Shown one piece after another: positions 16,623 through 24,984 of a stretch of DNA of 64,000 nt. The notes beneath the pieces were generated by a model. That model saw only the letters and a program-made list of their open reading frames with translations. It was not told where the DNA came from and did not search any database. Position 1 is the stretch's first letter, and the number at the start of each line of letters is the position of its first letter. The stretch is from NCBI RefSeq assembly GCF_020215645.1, contig NZ_CP084058.1:10044001-10108000 (forward strand), in the 5' to 3' direction. A program made the position numbers and the translations under genes. The stretch is from Nonomuraea gerenzanensis (GTDB taxonomy: Bacteria > Actinomycetota > Actinomycetes > Streptosporangiales > Streptosporangiaceae).

Positions 16623-17180
16623 CTAGTTCAGGCTCAGGCAGGCGACCCGATCGCCGGCCTGGCCGACCTTGGGCCCGGAGGTGACGGTCGGCTGGTCGTG
16701 GATGACCAGGGAGCCGGGCAGCTTGGCACGTTCCAGCGGCCAGTCGTTGCGGGCGCTGGACCGGCCCGCGCCCTCGGCGTCGGTGGTGAAGTCGAGCCAG
16801 ACCTCGCTGACGCGGTCGATCCGGCCGGGGTGGTGCTGGTAGTGCGGGCCGGCCTCCTCGGGCTGCCGGCCGCACGGCTTGACGTGCAGATGGGCGCCGT
16901 AGCGGCGCTCGGGCAGCAGGCCCTCGACGACCAGCGAGGTGCGCGTCCGGCCGCCGCCGGACTCGATGGTGACGCTGGCCTGGGCGCCCTCGGGGGCCAG
17001 CTTGCGGTCGTAGGCGATGGCGCCGGGGTCGTCGGTGCCGAACTCGCCGGCGGCGTTGAGGTTGACCGTCTCGTCCGGCGCGGTCTTGGCGTTCTGGACC
17101 GGGGCGGGCGGGCCCGCGCAGGCCCCGGCCAGCGCGGTCGTCGCGGTCATGAGGGCGAGCAGGAACGCGGGCACGCGCAT
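16623..17180 (-). CDS. Exported Cu/Zn-superoxide dismutase-like protein, Zn site not conserved
   Basis: The 185-residue secreted protein (signal peptide, possible lipobox LAGAC) has a SodC-like beta barrel. Copper ligands appear kept: H-L-H in GAHLHVKPCG, the H of GPHYQHH, and H of VIHDQPT; the catalytic-arginine motif G-D-R-V-A-C is also present. The zinc loop of canonical enzymes (H-x8-H-x2-D) is replaced by a segment ending EVWLDFTTD. Mycobacterial SodC is also copper-only, so activity remains possible. ATG 17180 follows GGGAGG by four bases; GTG 17192 is the alternative. Confidence 0.7.
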   Translation of the reverse strand: MRVPAFLLALMTATTALAGACAGPPAPVQNAKTAPDETVNLNAAGEFGTDDPGAIAYDRKLAPEGAQASVTIESGGGRTRTSLVVEGLLPERRYGAHLHVKPCGRQPEEAGPHYQHHPGRIDRVSEVWLDFTTDAEGAGRSSARNDWPLERAKLPGSLVIHDQPTVTSGPKVGQAGDRVACLSLN

Positions 17181-17266
17181 GGGACCTCCCACAGGTGGCG
17201 CCCCTCCGGCATCGGGGGCTCCGAGAGGGCACCCACTCTAACGAGTGATTGGCCCGCTACGTACGG

Positions 17267-17551
17267 TCATTCGCCCTGCGCGCCATGTTTTGCCGCGATC
17301 TCGTCGATCGTGGCGGCCAGCGTGAAGTCGAGGTCGGTGAGGCCGCCCTGGTCGTGGGTGGTCAGCGTCAGGTGCAGGCTGCGCCACCGGATGTCGATGT
17401 CGGGATGGTGGTTGAGCTCCTCGGCCTTGACCGCGATCTCGTCCACCATGCGGATGGCCGCGGGGAAGTCGGGCGCGGTGACCGTGCGCTTGATCGCCTC
17501 GCCCTCGCGCCGCCATCGGGGCAGGTCGTTGAGCTTGCTCTCGACGTCCAT
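17267..17551 (-). CDS. 4a-hydroxytetrahydrobiopterin dehydratase (PCD/DCoH family)
   Basis: The 94-residue protein has the family hallmark ELNHHPDIDIRW followed by THDQGGLTDLDFTLA, with the paired histidines of the active site. The enzyme dehydrates 4a-hydroxy-tetrahydropterin made by aromatic amino acid hydroxylases; in bacteria without such hydroxylases the role is often unknown. No hydroxylase gene is nearby. It starts 10 bp after the last importer permease gene on the same strand, so it may be co-transcribed with it. Confidence 0.88.
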   Translation of the reverse strand: MDVESKLNDLPRWRREGEAIKRTVTAPDFPAAIRMVDEIAVKAEELNHHPDIDIRWRSLHLTLTTHDQGGLTDLDFTLAATIDEIAAKHGAQGE

Positions 17552-17561
17552 ACCCCGCACG

Positions 17562-18410
17562 TTACTTCAAAGCGCCCGAGCCGAGCCCCGACTGGATCTG
17601 CCGCTGGAAGAGGATGTACACGATCATGACCGGGAGGATGGTGATGGACAGGGCGGCGAACAGCCCCGGCCAGTCGGCCTCGTAGCCGGCCAGCGTGGAG
17701 ATGCGGGCGATGCCCTGGGTGAGCACCCACTTGTCCGGCGCGCCGGCGAGCAGGACGAGGGGCAGCAGGTACTGGTTCCACTGGCCGAGCACGTTGAAGA
17801 TAGTGATGCTGATCAGGCCCGGCCTGGCCATGGGCACCATGATCTGGAAGAACGTGCGGGTGTGGGAGGCGCCGTCGATCAGCGCCGCCTCGGCGACCGC
17901 CTCGGGCAGCGTGCGGAAGAACGCCGCCAGGAAGAAGACCGTGAACGGCAGCGAGTAGGCGATGTAGACCAGCACCAGGCCGACATGGCTGTTGAGCAGC
18001 CCGACCTGCTTGACCACGAAGAACAGCGGCCCGAGAGCCAGGAAGACCGGGAAGGCCAGCCCGGCCACGAAGTAGTAGTAGATCACCCTGCTGCCGGCGA
18101 AGCGGTAACGCGCCAGCACGTACGCCGCCATCGAGCCGAACACCATGGTGCCCGCCGTGCCGAACACCACGACGACCACGGTGTTCAGCATGTACTGCCC
18201 GATGTGCGCCTTGTCCCAGGCCCGGCCCCACGCGTCGAGCCGCAGCGCGCCGGGCAGTTGCAGCGGGTCGCCGAAGATCTCGGTGTTGCTCTTGAACGAG
18301 GCCAGGAACGTCCACAGCAGCGGCGCGATGATCAGCAGGGCCCAGACGGCCAGCGCCACATGGGACAGCGCGCTCAGCACGCCCGGCCCCTTCTCCCTAC
18401 GCGAGGCCAT
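17562..18410 (-). CDS. ngcG: Carbohydrate ABC transporter permease (NgcG-like)
   Basis: The 282-residue MalG-type permease has six membrane helices and the EAA loop that docks the ATPase (EAALIDGASHTRTFFQIMVPMARP near residues 162-185, quoted in part). It is the third gene of an importer operon. Order and similarity fit NgcG of the Streptomyces N-acetylglucosamine/diacetylchitobiose importer. Its start is 2 bp after the upstream permease stop. Confidence 0.8.
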   Translation of the reverse strand: MASRREKGPGVLSALSHVALAVWALLIIAPLLWTFLASFKSNTEIFGDPLQLPGALRLDAWGRAWDKAHIGQYMLNTVVVVVFGTAGTMVFGSMAAYVLARYRFAGSRVIYYYFVAGLAFPVFLALGPLFFVVKQVGLLNSHVGLVLVYIAYSLPFTVFFLAAFFRTLPEAVAEAALIDGASHTRTFFQIMVPMARPGLISITIFNVLGQWNQYLLPLVLLAGAPDKWVLTQGIARISTLAGYEADWPGLFAALSITILPVMIVYILFQRQIQSGLGSGALK

Positions 18411-18412
18411 CC

Positions 18413-19327
18413 CTACAGCTCAACCCTCTCACGTCTGGTCGTACGCAAGGTCAGCACCGCGAACGTCACGGTGAGGAAGAACAGCGCCACGCCCATCGCG
18501 GACGCGTACCCGACCTTCTGGTAGGAGAAGGCGGTGTTGTAGATGGTGATCGGCAGGATGGTGGTGGCCCCGTCGGGCTCGCCCTTGTCGCCCGCCAGCA
18601 CCTGGATGAGCGCGAACCCGTCGAAGGCCGCGATGCCCAGGTAGATCCAGCCGACCTGCACGGTGTCGCGCAGCAGCGGCAGCGTGATGGAGAAGAACAG
18701 CCGCAGGCGGCCCGCCCCGTCGAGCGCCGCCGCCTCGAAGTAGTCCTTGGGGATGGCGGCCATGCCGGCGGAGAACAGCACCACGTAGAAGCCGACCGCC
18801 TGCCAGACCATCACCGCGATGATGGACCACAGGGCCAGGTCCGGCTCGATGAGCCAGCCGACCGGTTCCAGGCCGAACCTGGCCAGCACGCCGTTGACGA
18901 CGCCGTCCTCGTCGGGCCGGTAGACGGCCTGGAACAACACGCCGACCACGGCGACGGCCAGGACCTGGGGGAAGAAGAACACCACGCGGTAGAACTTCGA
19001 CCCCCAGACCCCTCTCATGCCGGCGCCGCGCGGGCCGCCGCCGAGGTTGAGCAGGAAGGCGAACAGCAGCGCGATGACGATGGTCGCCAGCGGCAAGACC
19101 AGCAGCAGGATCCCGTGGTTGCGCAGGGCCCGCCAGAACACCTCGTCCGCCAGCAGCCGGCCGAAGTTGTCCAGCCCCACGTAGCGGACGATCGAGCTGT
19201 AGCCGTTCCAGCTCGTCAGCGAGAGCTGGAACGCCTGCACGTAGGGGCTGATGACGAAGACGGTGTAGAGCGTGAGGGGGACGGCCAGGAAGCCGGCGAC
19301 GAAGCCGTACCTGCGCAACCGCTCCAT
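18413..19327 (-). CDS. ngcF: Carbohydrate ABC transporter permease (NgcF-like)
   Basis: The 304-residue MalF-type permease has six helices and an EAA loop (DYFEAAALDGAGRLRLFFSI near residues 193-212). It pairs with NgcG to form the channel. It starts 3 bp after the binding-protein gene ends, indicating one transcript. The segment GWLIEPDLALWSIIAVMVWQ matches the periplasmic-loop-to-helix transition of this family. Confidence 0.8.
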   Translation of the reverse strand: MERLRRYGFVAGFLAVPLTLYTVFVISPYVQAFQLSLTSWNGYSSIVRYVGLDNFGRLLADEVFWRALRNHGILLLVLPLATIVIALLFAFLLNLGGGPRGAGMRGVWGSKFYRVVFFFPQVLAVAVVGVLFQAVYRPDEDGVVNGVLARFGLEPVGWLIEPDLALWSIIAVMVWQAVGFYVVLFSAGMAAIPKDYFEAAALDGAGRLRLFFSITLPLLRDTVQVGWIYLGIAAFDGFALIQVLAGDKGEPDGATTILPITIYNTAFSYQKVGYASAMGVALFFLTVTFAVLTLRTTRRERVEL

Positions 19328-19330
19328 CGG

Positions 19331-20773
19331 TCACTGGCTCCGCGTCTGCTTGGTGACCGACTCGTCCCGCTTGACGGCGTCGGCCTTCTTCTGCATGTTG
19401 GCGCAGAACTCCTCGGGGGTGATGCGGCCGGCCATGACCACGTTGATCTGCTCGGTGCCGTAGTCGAAGAGCTCCTTGTACCAGCCCTCGAAGCGGGCCT
19501 CGGTGATGATGTTCTGGCCGGCCTTGTCCTGGGCGCGGGCGGCGCTCATCAGGCCGGCGGGCAGGTCCACGCCCTCGGCGGCGCCGTTCACCACCGTGAC
19601 GTTCTTGGTCAGCTCGGTGAAGGAGCGGGCGCCCTCCTTGGAGAGCATGATGCGCAGGTACTCCAGGCCGCCCTGCGGGTTCTTGCCCTTGGCGGCGACC
19701 ACGAAGTTCTCCCCCACGCCGACCTGGATGGCGCCGTACGGCATCTGGTCGGAGCCGGTGACCTCGGGGATGGGGGCGATGGCGTACTCGAAGTCCTTCG
19801 GCTTGTCCTTGGCCATCTCGTTCTCGATCCAGGAGCCGACCGGGTAGAACAGCACCTTGTTCTGGAGCTGCTTGATCTGGGTCTGCGTGTGGTCGAGGCC
19901 GAAGTACGCCTTGTCGCCGTATTTCGTCTGAACGTCCACCCAGACGGTGACCGCCCGCTTCATCGGCTCGGCGTTCCAGGCGTTGTCGACGAGGTTGTCG
20001 ATGTCGAGGATGACCTGATTACCGCCGATCTTGGCGGCGGTGTAGAGGACGTTCCAGAGCTGGTAGTACGGCCCCTTCTGCCCCGGGTAGGCGAACAGCA
20101 GGATGCCCTCGCCCTTGGCGGTCTCCCCCAGCGCCGTGAACTCCTCCCAGGTCGTCGGCACCGTCCAGCCCTTGTCCGCGAACAGTTTGGCGTTGTACCA
20201 GAGCGCGCGGTGCGACACGGTGTAGTTGAGCACCAGGTCCTTGCCGGTGACGTTGGCGTTGGTGAGCACGGCGGGCGTGACGGTGTCGCGCACCTTCTTG
20301 GCCGGGTCGTCGATCGAGGGGGCGTCGAAGAGCGGGGCCAGGTCGGCCAGGTGCCCCTCGGCGGCCAGCGCGGCCAGGTCCATCGACTTGGGGCCGGAGT
20401 TGTTGATCACGTCGGGCGGGTCGCCGGCGACCAGGCGGGGGCGGAGCTGGGTGCCGATCTCCTGGGTGGCCGTGTGGGTGATCGCAGCCTCGGGGAACGT
20501 CTGCTTGTAGAGCTTCTCGTGCAGGTCCTTGGCGTAGGCGTCGCCGTACGCGCCGCTGAAGATGGCCACTTCGAGCGGCTTCTTGGCATCCACGCCGAAG
20601 GGGTTCTTCGGGTTCGCGGAGGCCGGGAGCGAGGTGGCGGGGGCGGGCTCGCCCCCTCCCGTGCCGGCGGTGGCGCAGGCGCCGAGCAGGCCCGCGCCGG
20701 GACCGGCGACGAGTGCGGTCATGCCGATCCGGCGTATCAGCTGGCGCCTGGTGATCTCGCCCGGGTGGGTCAT
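19331..20773 (-). CDS. ngcE: GlcNAc/diacetylchitobiose-type ABC transporter substrate-binding protein (NgcE-like)
   Basis: The 480-residue lipoprotein has a signal with an RRQLIRR twin-arginine-like motif and a lipobox ending LGAC (Cys33). The mature part has a family 1 solute-binding fold; the region LEVAIFSGAYGDAYAKDL and the PYYQLWNVLYTA segment match my memory of NgcE proteins. It should deliver chitin-derived sugars to NgcFG. No ATPase gene is in the operon; in Streptomyces a distant MsiK serves several sugar importers. Specificity is inferred, not shown. Confidence 0.78.
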   Translation of the reverse strand: MTHPGEITRRQLIRRIGMTALVAGPGAGLLGACATAGTGGGEPAPATSLPASANPKNPFGVDAKKPLEVAIFSGAYGDAYAKDLHEKLYKQTFPEAAITHTATQEIGTQLRPRLVAGDPPDVINNSGPKSMDLAALAAEGHLADLAPLFDAPSIDDPAKKVRDTVTPAVLTNANVTGKDLVLNYTVSHRALWYNAKLFADKGWTVPTTWEEFTALGETAKGEGILLFAYPGQKGPYYQLWNVLYTAAKIGGNQVILDIDNLVDNAWNAEPMKRAVTVWVDVQTKYGDKAYFGLDHTQTQIKQLQNKVLFYPVGSWIENEMAKDKPKDFEYAIAPIPEVTGSDQMPYGAIQVGVGENFVVAAKGKNPQGGLEYLRIMLSKEGARSFTELTKNVTVVNGAAEGVDLPAGLMSAARAQDKAGQNIITEARFEGWYKELFDYGTEQINVVMAGRITPEEFCANMQKKADAVKRDESVTKQTRSQ

Positions 20774-20787
20774 GGGGGCTCCCTGAA

Positions 20788-20804
20788 TTAGGAAAGTTTC
20801 CTAA
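20788..20804. promoter_or_regulatory. 17-bp palindromic operator upstream of ngcE
   Basis: TTAGGAAA and TTTCCTAA flank a single central G, 14 bp upstream of the ngcE start codon. The symmetry and the GAAAnTTTC core resemble ROK-family repressor sites that govern sugar uptake in actinomycetes. No ROK gene lies in the window, so the regulator would act in trans. Confidence 0.6.
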
Positions 20805-20887
20805 ACGATTGCCCGCAACGTACGAACGGGCTCCGACGCCCGTCAAGGGGGTGCGATCGAGACGTGACCTTGCCGTGATTGCCTTGC

Positions 20888-20904
20888 CTAGAACGGCGTT
20901 CTAG
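20888..20904. promoter_or_regulatory. 17-bp palindrome upstream of the MBL hydrolase gene
   Basis: CTAGAACG and CGTTCTAG flank one base, 16 bp upstream of ATG 20921. The AGAAC/GTTCT arms are typical of TetR-family operators. The TetR gene at 24366 is the nearest candidate regulator. Confidence 0.55.
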
Positions 20905-20920
20905 AAGCAGAGTGGTTCGC

Positions 20921-22153
20921 ATGATTGTGGAGTACGCCGACCAGGTGTGGCGGGGCGAGGCCGACGACAGCATCGTGGACAGCGGGATGACCGGCAAAGG
21001 CGTCCTGACCATCGCCGACGGGGTCGGCTGGTGGTCGGGGTTCGGCAACGTCGTCGCCTTCGAGACGGAAGGCGAGCTGGTGCTGTTCGACACCAGCAGC
21101 CCGTTCTCGGCGGCGAAACTGCACGAGGACGTACGGAACTGGACGCGGGCCCCGCTGACCACCGCCGTCTACTCCCACGGCCACATCGATCATGTCTTCG
21201 GCACGGCCCCCTTCGAGGAAGAGGGACCGCGAGCCACCGTTTATGCCCATAGAGCGGTAGTTGACCGCTTCGAGCGCTATGTGCTGACCAACGGCTACAA
21301 CGCGGTGATCAACCAGCGGCAGTTCCAGGCGCCGAACCTGCGCTGGCCCGACTCCTACCGGCACCCCGACGTCACCTACACCGACACGCTGACCGTGCGG
21401 CGCGGCGGCCTGACGTTCGACCTGGTGCACGCCAAGGGCGAGACCGATGACGCGACGATCGGCTACGTGCCCGAGCACCGGCTGCTGCTCCCCGGCGACT
21501 TGTTCATCTGGGTGACGCCCAATTGCGGTAACCCGCAGAAAGTGCAGCGCTATCCCCGCGAATGGGTGCACGCCTTGCGCCTGATGGCCGCCATGGACGC
21601 CGAAATCATGCTGCCCAGCCACGGCGCCCCGATATTCGGCCGCGACCGCATCAGGCAGGCGCTGCTGGAAACCGCACAATGGCTGGACTCGCTCGTCACG
21701 CAGACCCTCGAACTGCTCAATGCGGGGGCCAGGCTGGATGAGATCGTGCATTCCGTACGACCGCCGGACCACCTCGCCGACCGGCCCTATCTCCGGGCAA
21801 GGTACGACGAGCCGGAATTCGTGGTACGCAATCTGTGGCGGCTCTACGGCGGCTGGTACGACGGAAATCCGGCCCAGCTGAAACCCGCGCCGGAAGCCGT
21901 CCTGGCGAAATCCGTGGCCGAACTCGCGGGCGGCCCGAAAGCGCTCGCCGACGCCGCGCTCCGGGCCCTTTCCGACGGTGACGAACGATTGGCGGGACAT
22001 CTCGCGGAAATGGCCGCCCTGGCGGCTCCGGACGACGCGGGCGTGCACCGCGTGCGCGCGGAGGTCTTCGCCACCAGGGCGGCCGGCGAGCTGTCGCTCA
22101 TGGCGAAGGGCGTCTTCACCTGGGCGGCGGAGGAGTCGAAGCGGCGCTCGTAG
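20921..22153 (+). CDS. Metallo-beta-lactamase-fold hydrolase, alkylsulfatase-like
   Basis: The 410-residue enzyme has the MBL dinuclear metal motif SH86-G-H88-I-D90-H91, a later metal ligand region (LLLPGDLFIW) and LPSHGAP. C-terminal of the core is an alkyl-sulfatase dimerisation-type domain with the diagnostic GGWYDGNPAQL and helical repeats to residue 410. SdsA1-type enzymes cleave sulfate esters; members lacking the final sterol-carrier-like domain, as here, may act on other small esters. ATG 20921 opens the conserved region; the ribosome site is weak. It converges on the aminotransferase gene. Confidence 0.75.
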   Translation: MIVEYADQVWRGEADDSIVDSGMTGKGVLTIADGVGWWSGFGNVVAFETEGELVLFDTSSPFSAAKLHEDVRNWTRAPLTTAVYSHGHIDHVFGTAPFEEEGPRATVYAHRAVVDRFERYVLTNGYNAVINQRQFQAPNLRWPDSYRHPDVTYTDTLTVRRGGLTFDLVHAKGETDDATIGYVPEHRLLLPGDLFIWVTPNCGNPQKVQRYPREWVHALRLMAAMDAEIMLPSHGAPIFGRDRIRQALLETAQWLDSLVTQTLELLNAGARLDEIVHSVRPPDHLADRPYLRARYDEPEFVVRNLWRLYGGWYDGNPAQLKPAPEAVLAKSVAELAGGPKALADAALRALSDGDERLAGHLAEMAALAAPDDAGVHRVRAEVFATRAAGELSLMAKGVFTWAAEESKRRS

Positions 22154-22172
22154 GTCCCTTCTGGCGCAGATG

Positions 22173-23390
22173 TCAGCCGAAGTGTGCGCGGGTCTCGGCG
22201 AAGGCCTGGTCGGTGCCCTCCAGGGCCGCCGCCACGTCGGCCTCCGTGTGGGCCGCCGACAGGAACCAGTTGTGCCACGGGTGGACGTAGACCCCGTGCC
22301 GCAGGCAGGCGTCGCTCCAGTGCATGGCCACCGACAGGTCGGCGTCGCCGTCGAAGCTCAGCCACGGGATCGTCACCGGGCCCGTCTGGTTCACCACGAA
22401 GCCGTGCGCCTTGGCCTGGGCGTACAGGCCCTCACGCAGTTGCGTGCCCGCGCGTTCCATGGCGCCGATGCCGTCCTCGTCGCGCAGCGTCTCGATGGTG
22501 GCCTTGGCCGCCGCCATGGCCACGGCGGAGAACCAGAACGAGCCGGTCGAGTACAGCGTCTGGGCGGGGCCGCGCAGGGCGTCGGTGCCCGTGACGGCGG
22601 CGATCGGGTAGCCGTTGGCCATCGCCTTGGACCAGGCCGTCAGGTCGGGGCGCACGCCGTACGGCTCCCAGGAGCCGCGCAGGTCGATGCGGAAGCCCGC
22701 CCGCACGTCGTCGATCACCAGCGCCGCGCCCAGGCAGTCCGCCAGCGCGCGGGCGCCGCGGGCGAAGGCGGGCTCCACCAGCTCCTGGTCCTCGAACGAG
22801 TCGTGCTTGAAGGGGGTGACGATGATCGCCGCCACGTCGCCCTCGACGGTCGCCGCCGCGGCCTCCAGCGACTCCAGCGAGTTGTACGCGAACTCCACCA
22901 GGTCGGCCCGCTCGTTCGGGGTGGTCCCCGACAGGGACGGCGTGCACCACGGGTCCGCCCCGTGGTAGGCCCCGTGCGCCATCAGCACCTTGGTGCGGCC
23001 CGTCGCGGCCCTGGCGACCATGAGGGCCTGCGTGGTGGCGTCCGTGCCGTTCTTGGAGAACATCGCCCAGTCGGCGCTGGGAATGGTGTCCACCAGCAGC
23101 TCGGCCAGCTCCACCATGATCGGGCCGGGCCCGTTGAGGCAGTCGCCGAGCGCGGCCTGGCGGGCGGCGGCCTCCTCGACGCGCGGGTGCCGATGGCCGA
23201 GCACGACCGGGCCCCAGCTGCACATGAAGTCGAGGTAGGAGCGGCCGTTCACGTCCCACTGCCGGCAGCCCTCGCCGCGTTCGAAGAACTGGGGGTAGCC
23301 GGGGGCGAACAGGGCCGCGTTGAGGTGGCCGTACATGCCGCCGGGGACGACTTTGGCGGCACGCTGGCGGAGGTCGGCGTCTGTGGTCAT
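22173..23390 (-). CDS. Class III PLP-dependent aminotransferase (glutamate-1-semialdehyde aminomutase-like subgroup)
   Basis: The 405-residue enzyme has the class III layout: VPGGMYGHLN start, SKNGTDATTQALMVARAATG phosphate-binding helix, VIDDVRAGFR with the cofactor-contacting aspartate, and Schiff-base Lys255 in AWSKAMANGYP. The aminomutase-like start and YSTGSFWFSAVAMAAA segment place it with GSA aminomutase-like aminotransferases rather than ornithine or GABA enzymes. Its start lies 11 bp after the kinase gene, so the two form an operon. The amino substrate is unknown, but a kinase and an aldolase nearby suggest an amino-polyol or amino-sugar. Confidence 0.78.
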   Translation of the reverse strand: MTTDADLRQRAAKVVPGGMYGHLNAALFAPGYPQFFERGEGCRQWDVNGRSYLDFMCSWGPVVLGHRHPRVEEAAARQAALGDCLNGPGPIMVELAELLVDTIPSADWAMFSKNGTDATTQALMVARAATGRTKVLMAHGAYHGADPWCTPSLSGTTPNERADLVEFAYNSLESLEAAAATVEGDVAAIIVTPFKHDSFEDQELVEPAFARGARALADCLGAALVIDDVRAGFRIDLRGSWEPYGVRPDLTAWSKAMANGYPIAAVTGTDALRGPAQTLYSTGSFWFSAVAMAAAKATIETLRDEDGIGAMERAGTQLREGLYAQAKAHGFVVNQTGPVTIPWLSFDGDADLSVAMHWSDACLRHGVYVHPWHNWFLSAAHTEADVAAALEGTDQAFAETRAHFG

Positions 23391-23401
23391 GAAGAGGAGT
23401 C

Positions 23402-24319
23402 CTAAGCGAGAAGGTCGAGGGTGGAGGACAGGTCGGTGAGCCCGGCGTCGGAGCCGAGCCCGGTGGCGACGCGGGCGGCGGCGGCCGTGCCCCAGCGGGC
23501 GGCCGTCAGCACGTCCTGATCGTGCAGGAGGCCGGTGATGAAGCCCGCGCAGTACGCGTCGCCGCAGCCGGTGGTGTCGGAGACGTCCGCCTTCAGCGCC
23601 GGTACGCGCTGCGTCCCCGCTTCGGTGACGACCAGGCTGCCCTCGGCGCCGAGCGTGACCAGCACGCCGCGCGGCCCGTCGGCGAGCAGCGTGCGGGCGG
23701 CGCTCTCCACGTCGCCCGCGCCGGTCATGAGCAGGGCCTGCGACTCGTTCGGCAGCACGTAGTCCACGTGCGGCAGGAACGCGCGGGCCATGCCCAGCAG
23801 GTCGGGCATCTCCGAGAGCAGGTCCATGGTCACGACGGTGCCGGCCGCCCGCAGCGCGTCCAGCAGGGCGAGGAAGGCCGGGTCGCCGAGGCCGAAGGTG
23901 ACGTCCACGCCGCCCAGGTGGACGGCGCGGGCGGCGCGGAGCAGGTCCGGGTCGAGGTCGGCGGGGGTCACGCTGAGGTTCGCGCCGGGGACGTGGAAGC
24001 TGGGGCGCCCGCCGTCGGGCCTGATCGGCAGGATCGAGGCCGCCGTCTGCTCGCCGGCCCTGCGGACCAGGCGGGAGGTGTCGACGCCGCGCTTGGCCAG
24101 GATCATCAGCAGGAAGTCGCCCAGCTCGTCGTCGCCGATGGCCCCCATGGTGACCACCTCGTTGCCCAGCTTGACCAGGTCCACCGCCGTGCCGGCGGCG
24201 GCGCCCGCCGCGGTGAGGCGGATCTGGTCCACCAGCACCGTGTCCTGGCCCTGGGGGATGTGCTCGACGGGTCTGGCGAGAATGTCGACGATGTGCACGC
24301 CGACTGTGACGACGGTCAT
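23402..24319 (-). CDS. PfkB-family carbohydrate kinase
   Basis: The 305-residue kinase has the ribokinase signatures: an N-terminal glycine/substrate region (AAAGTAVDLVKLGNEV), and the second PfkB motif DTTGCGDAYCAGF with catalytic base D254. The true start is ATG 24319; the frame upstream has no family features. Ribokinase relatives phosphorylate sugars, nucleosides or polyols. It leads an operon with the class III aminotransferase and diverges from the TetR regulator, separated by a likely operator. Confidence 0.82.
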   Translation of the reverse strand: MTVVTVGVHIVDILARPVEHIPQGQDTVLVDQIRLTAAGAAAGTAVDLVKLGNEVVTMGAIGDDELGDFLLMILAKRGVDTSRLVRRAGEQTAASILPIRPDGGRPSFHVPGANLSVTPADLDPDLLRAARAVHLGGVDVTFGLGDPAFLALLDALRAAGTVVTMDLLSEMPDLLGMARAFLPHVDYVLPNESQALLMTGAGDVESAARTLLADGPRGVLVTLGAEGSLVVTEAGTQRVPALKADVSDTTGCGDAYCAGFITGLLHDQDVLTAARWGTAAAARVATGLGSDAGLTDLSSTLDLLA

Positions 24320-24328
24320 GGTCTTAAA

Positions 24329-24346
24329 TAGACAGACGTCCGAATA
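24329..24346. promoter_or_regulatory. Imperfect palindrome between kinase and TetR genes
   Basis: An 18-bp imperfect dyad centred on GACGTC (12 of 18 positions symmetric) lies 9 bp upstream of the kinase start and 19 bp upstream of the TetR start. It is well placed for control of both divergent genes. Confidence 0.4.
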
Positions 24347-24365
24347 AAACGTCAAGAGGGGTGCG

Positions 24366-24950
24366 ATGCCGAAGATCGTGGACCACGACGAGCGCAGGCG
24401 TGAGGTGCTGTCGGCGGCCAGCCGGGTGATCGTCAGGGACGGCATCGACGCCGCCACCACCCGGGCCATCGCCAAGGAGGCCGGCTACTCCAACGGCGTG
24501 CTCGCGCACTACTTCGCCGACAAGGACGAGATCCTGCTGTCGGCGTTGCGGCACTCGCACCGGCGCATCAGGGAGCGCCTGACCGGCAAGGTCGCGGGGA
24601 TGACGGGGCTGGCGGCGCTGCGCGAGGTGCTGCTGGACAACCTGCCGCTGGACGACGAGCGGGCCGCGGAGACGCGGCTGGAGGTGAGCTTCTGGAGCCG
24701 GAGTCTGGCCGCCGGGCGGCTGGCCGAGGTGCAGCGAGCGGAGGCGGGCGAGCTGCGGGCCGCCGTGCGCGAGCTGCTCGGGCAGGCGCGGGAGGCCGGG
24801 GAGCTGACGGTGGACGACGACCTGGACGAGGTGGCGGAGCGGCTGCTCGCCCTGATGGACGGGCTCAGCCTGCGGCTGCTGCTCTATCCGGATCGGCTCA
24901 GCAGGGACGACGTGGAGCGGCTGATGCTCCGGACTCTGGAGCGGCTGTAG
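24366..24950 (+). CDS. TetR/AcrR-family regulator (BetI-like)
   Basis: The 194-residue repressor has an N-terminal TetR helix-turn-helix (DAATTRAIAKEAGYSNGVLA, then HYFADKDEILL), and an all-helical ligand-binding domain of the BetI C-terminal type. AGAGGGG lies four to five bases before ATG 24366. It stands between the divergent kinase/aminotransferase operon and the downstream aldolase gene, so it likely senses an intermediate of that pathway. Confidence 0.85.
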   Translation: MPKIVDHDERRREVLSAASRVIVRDGIDAATTRAIAKEAGYSNGVLAHYFADKDEILLSALRHSHRRIRERLTGKVAGMTGLAALREVLLDNLPLDDERAAETRLEVSFWSRSLAAGRLAEVQRAEAGELRAAVRELLGQAREAGELTVDDDLDEVAERLLALMDGLSLRLLLYPDRLSRDDVERLMLRTLERL

Positions 24951-24984
24951 CGACCGGCCGACCCGCCTACTACTGTCCAGTCAC

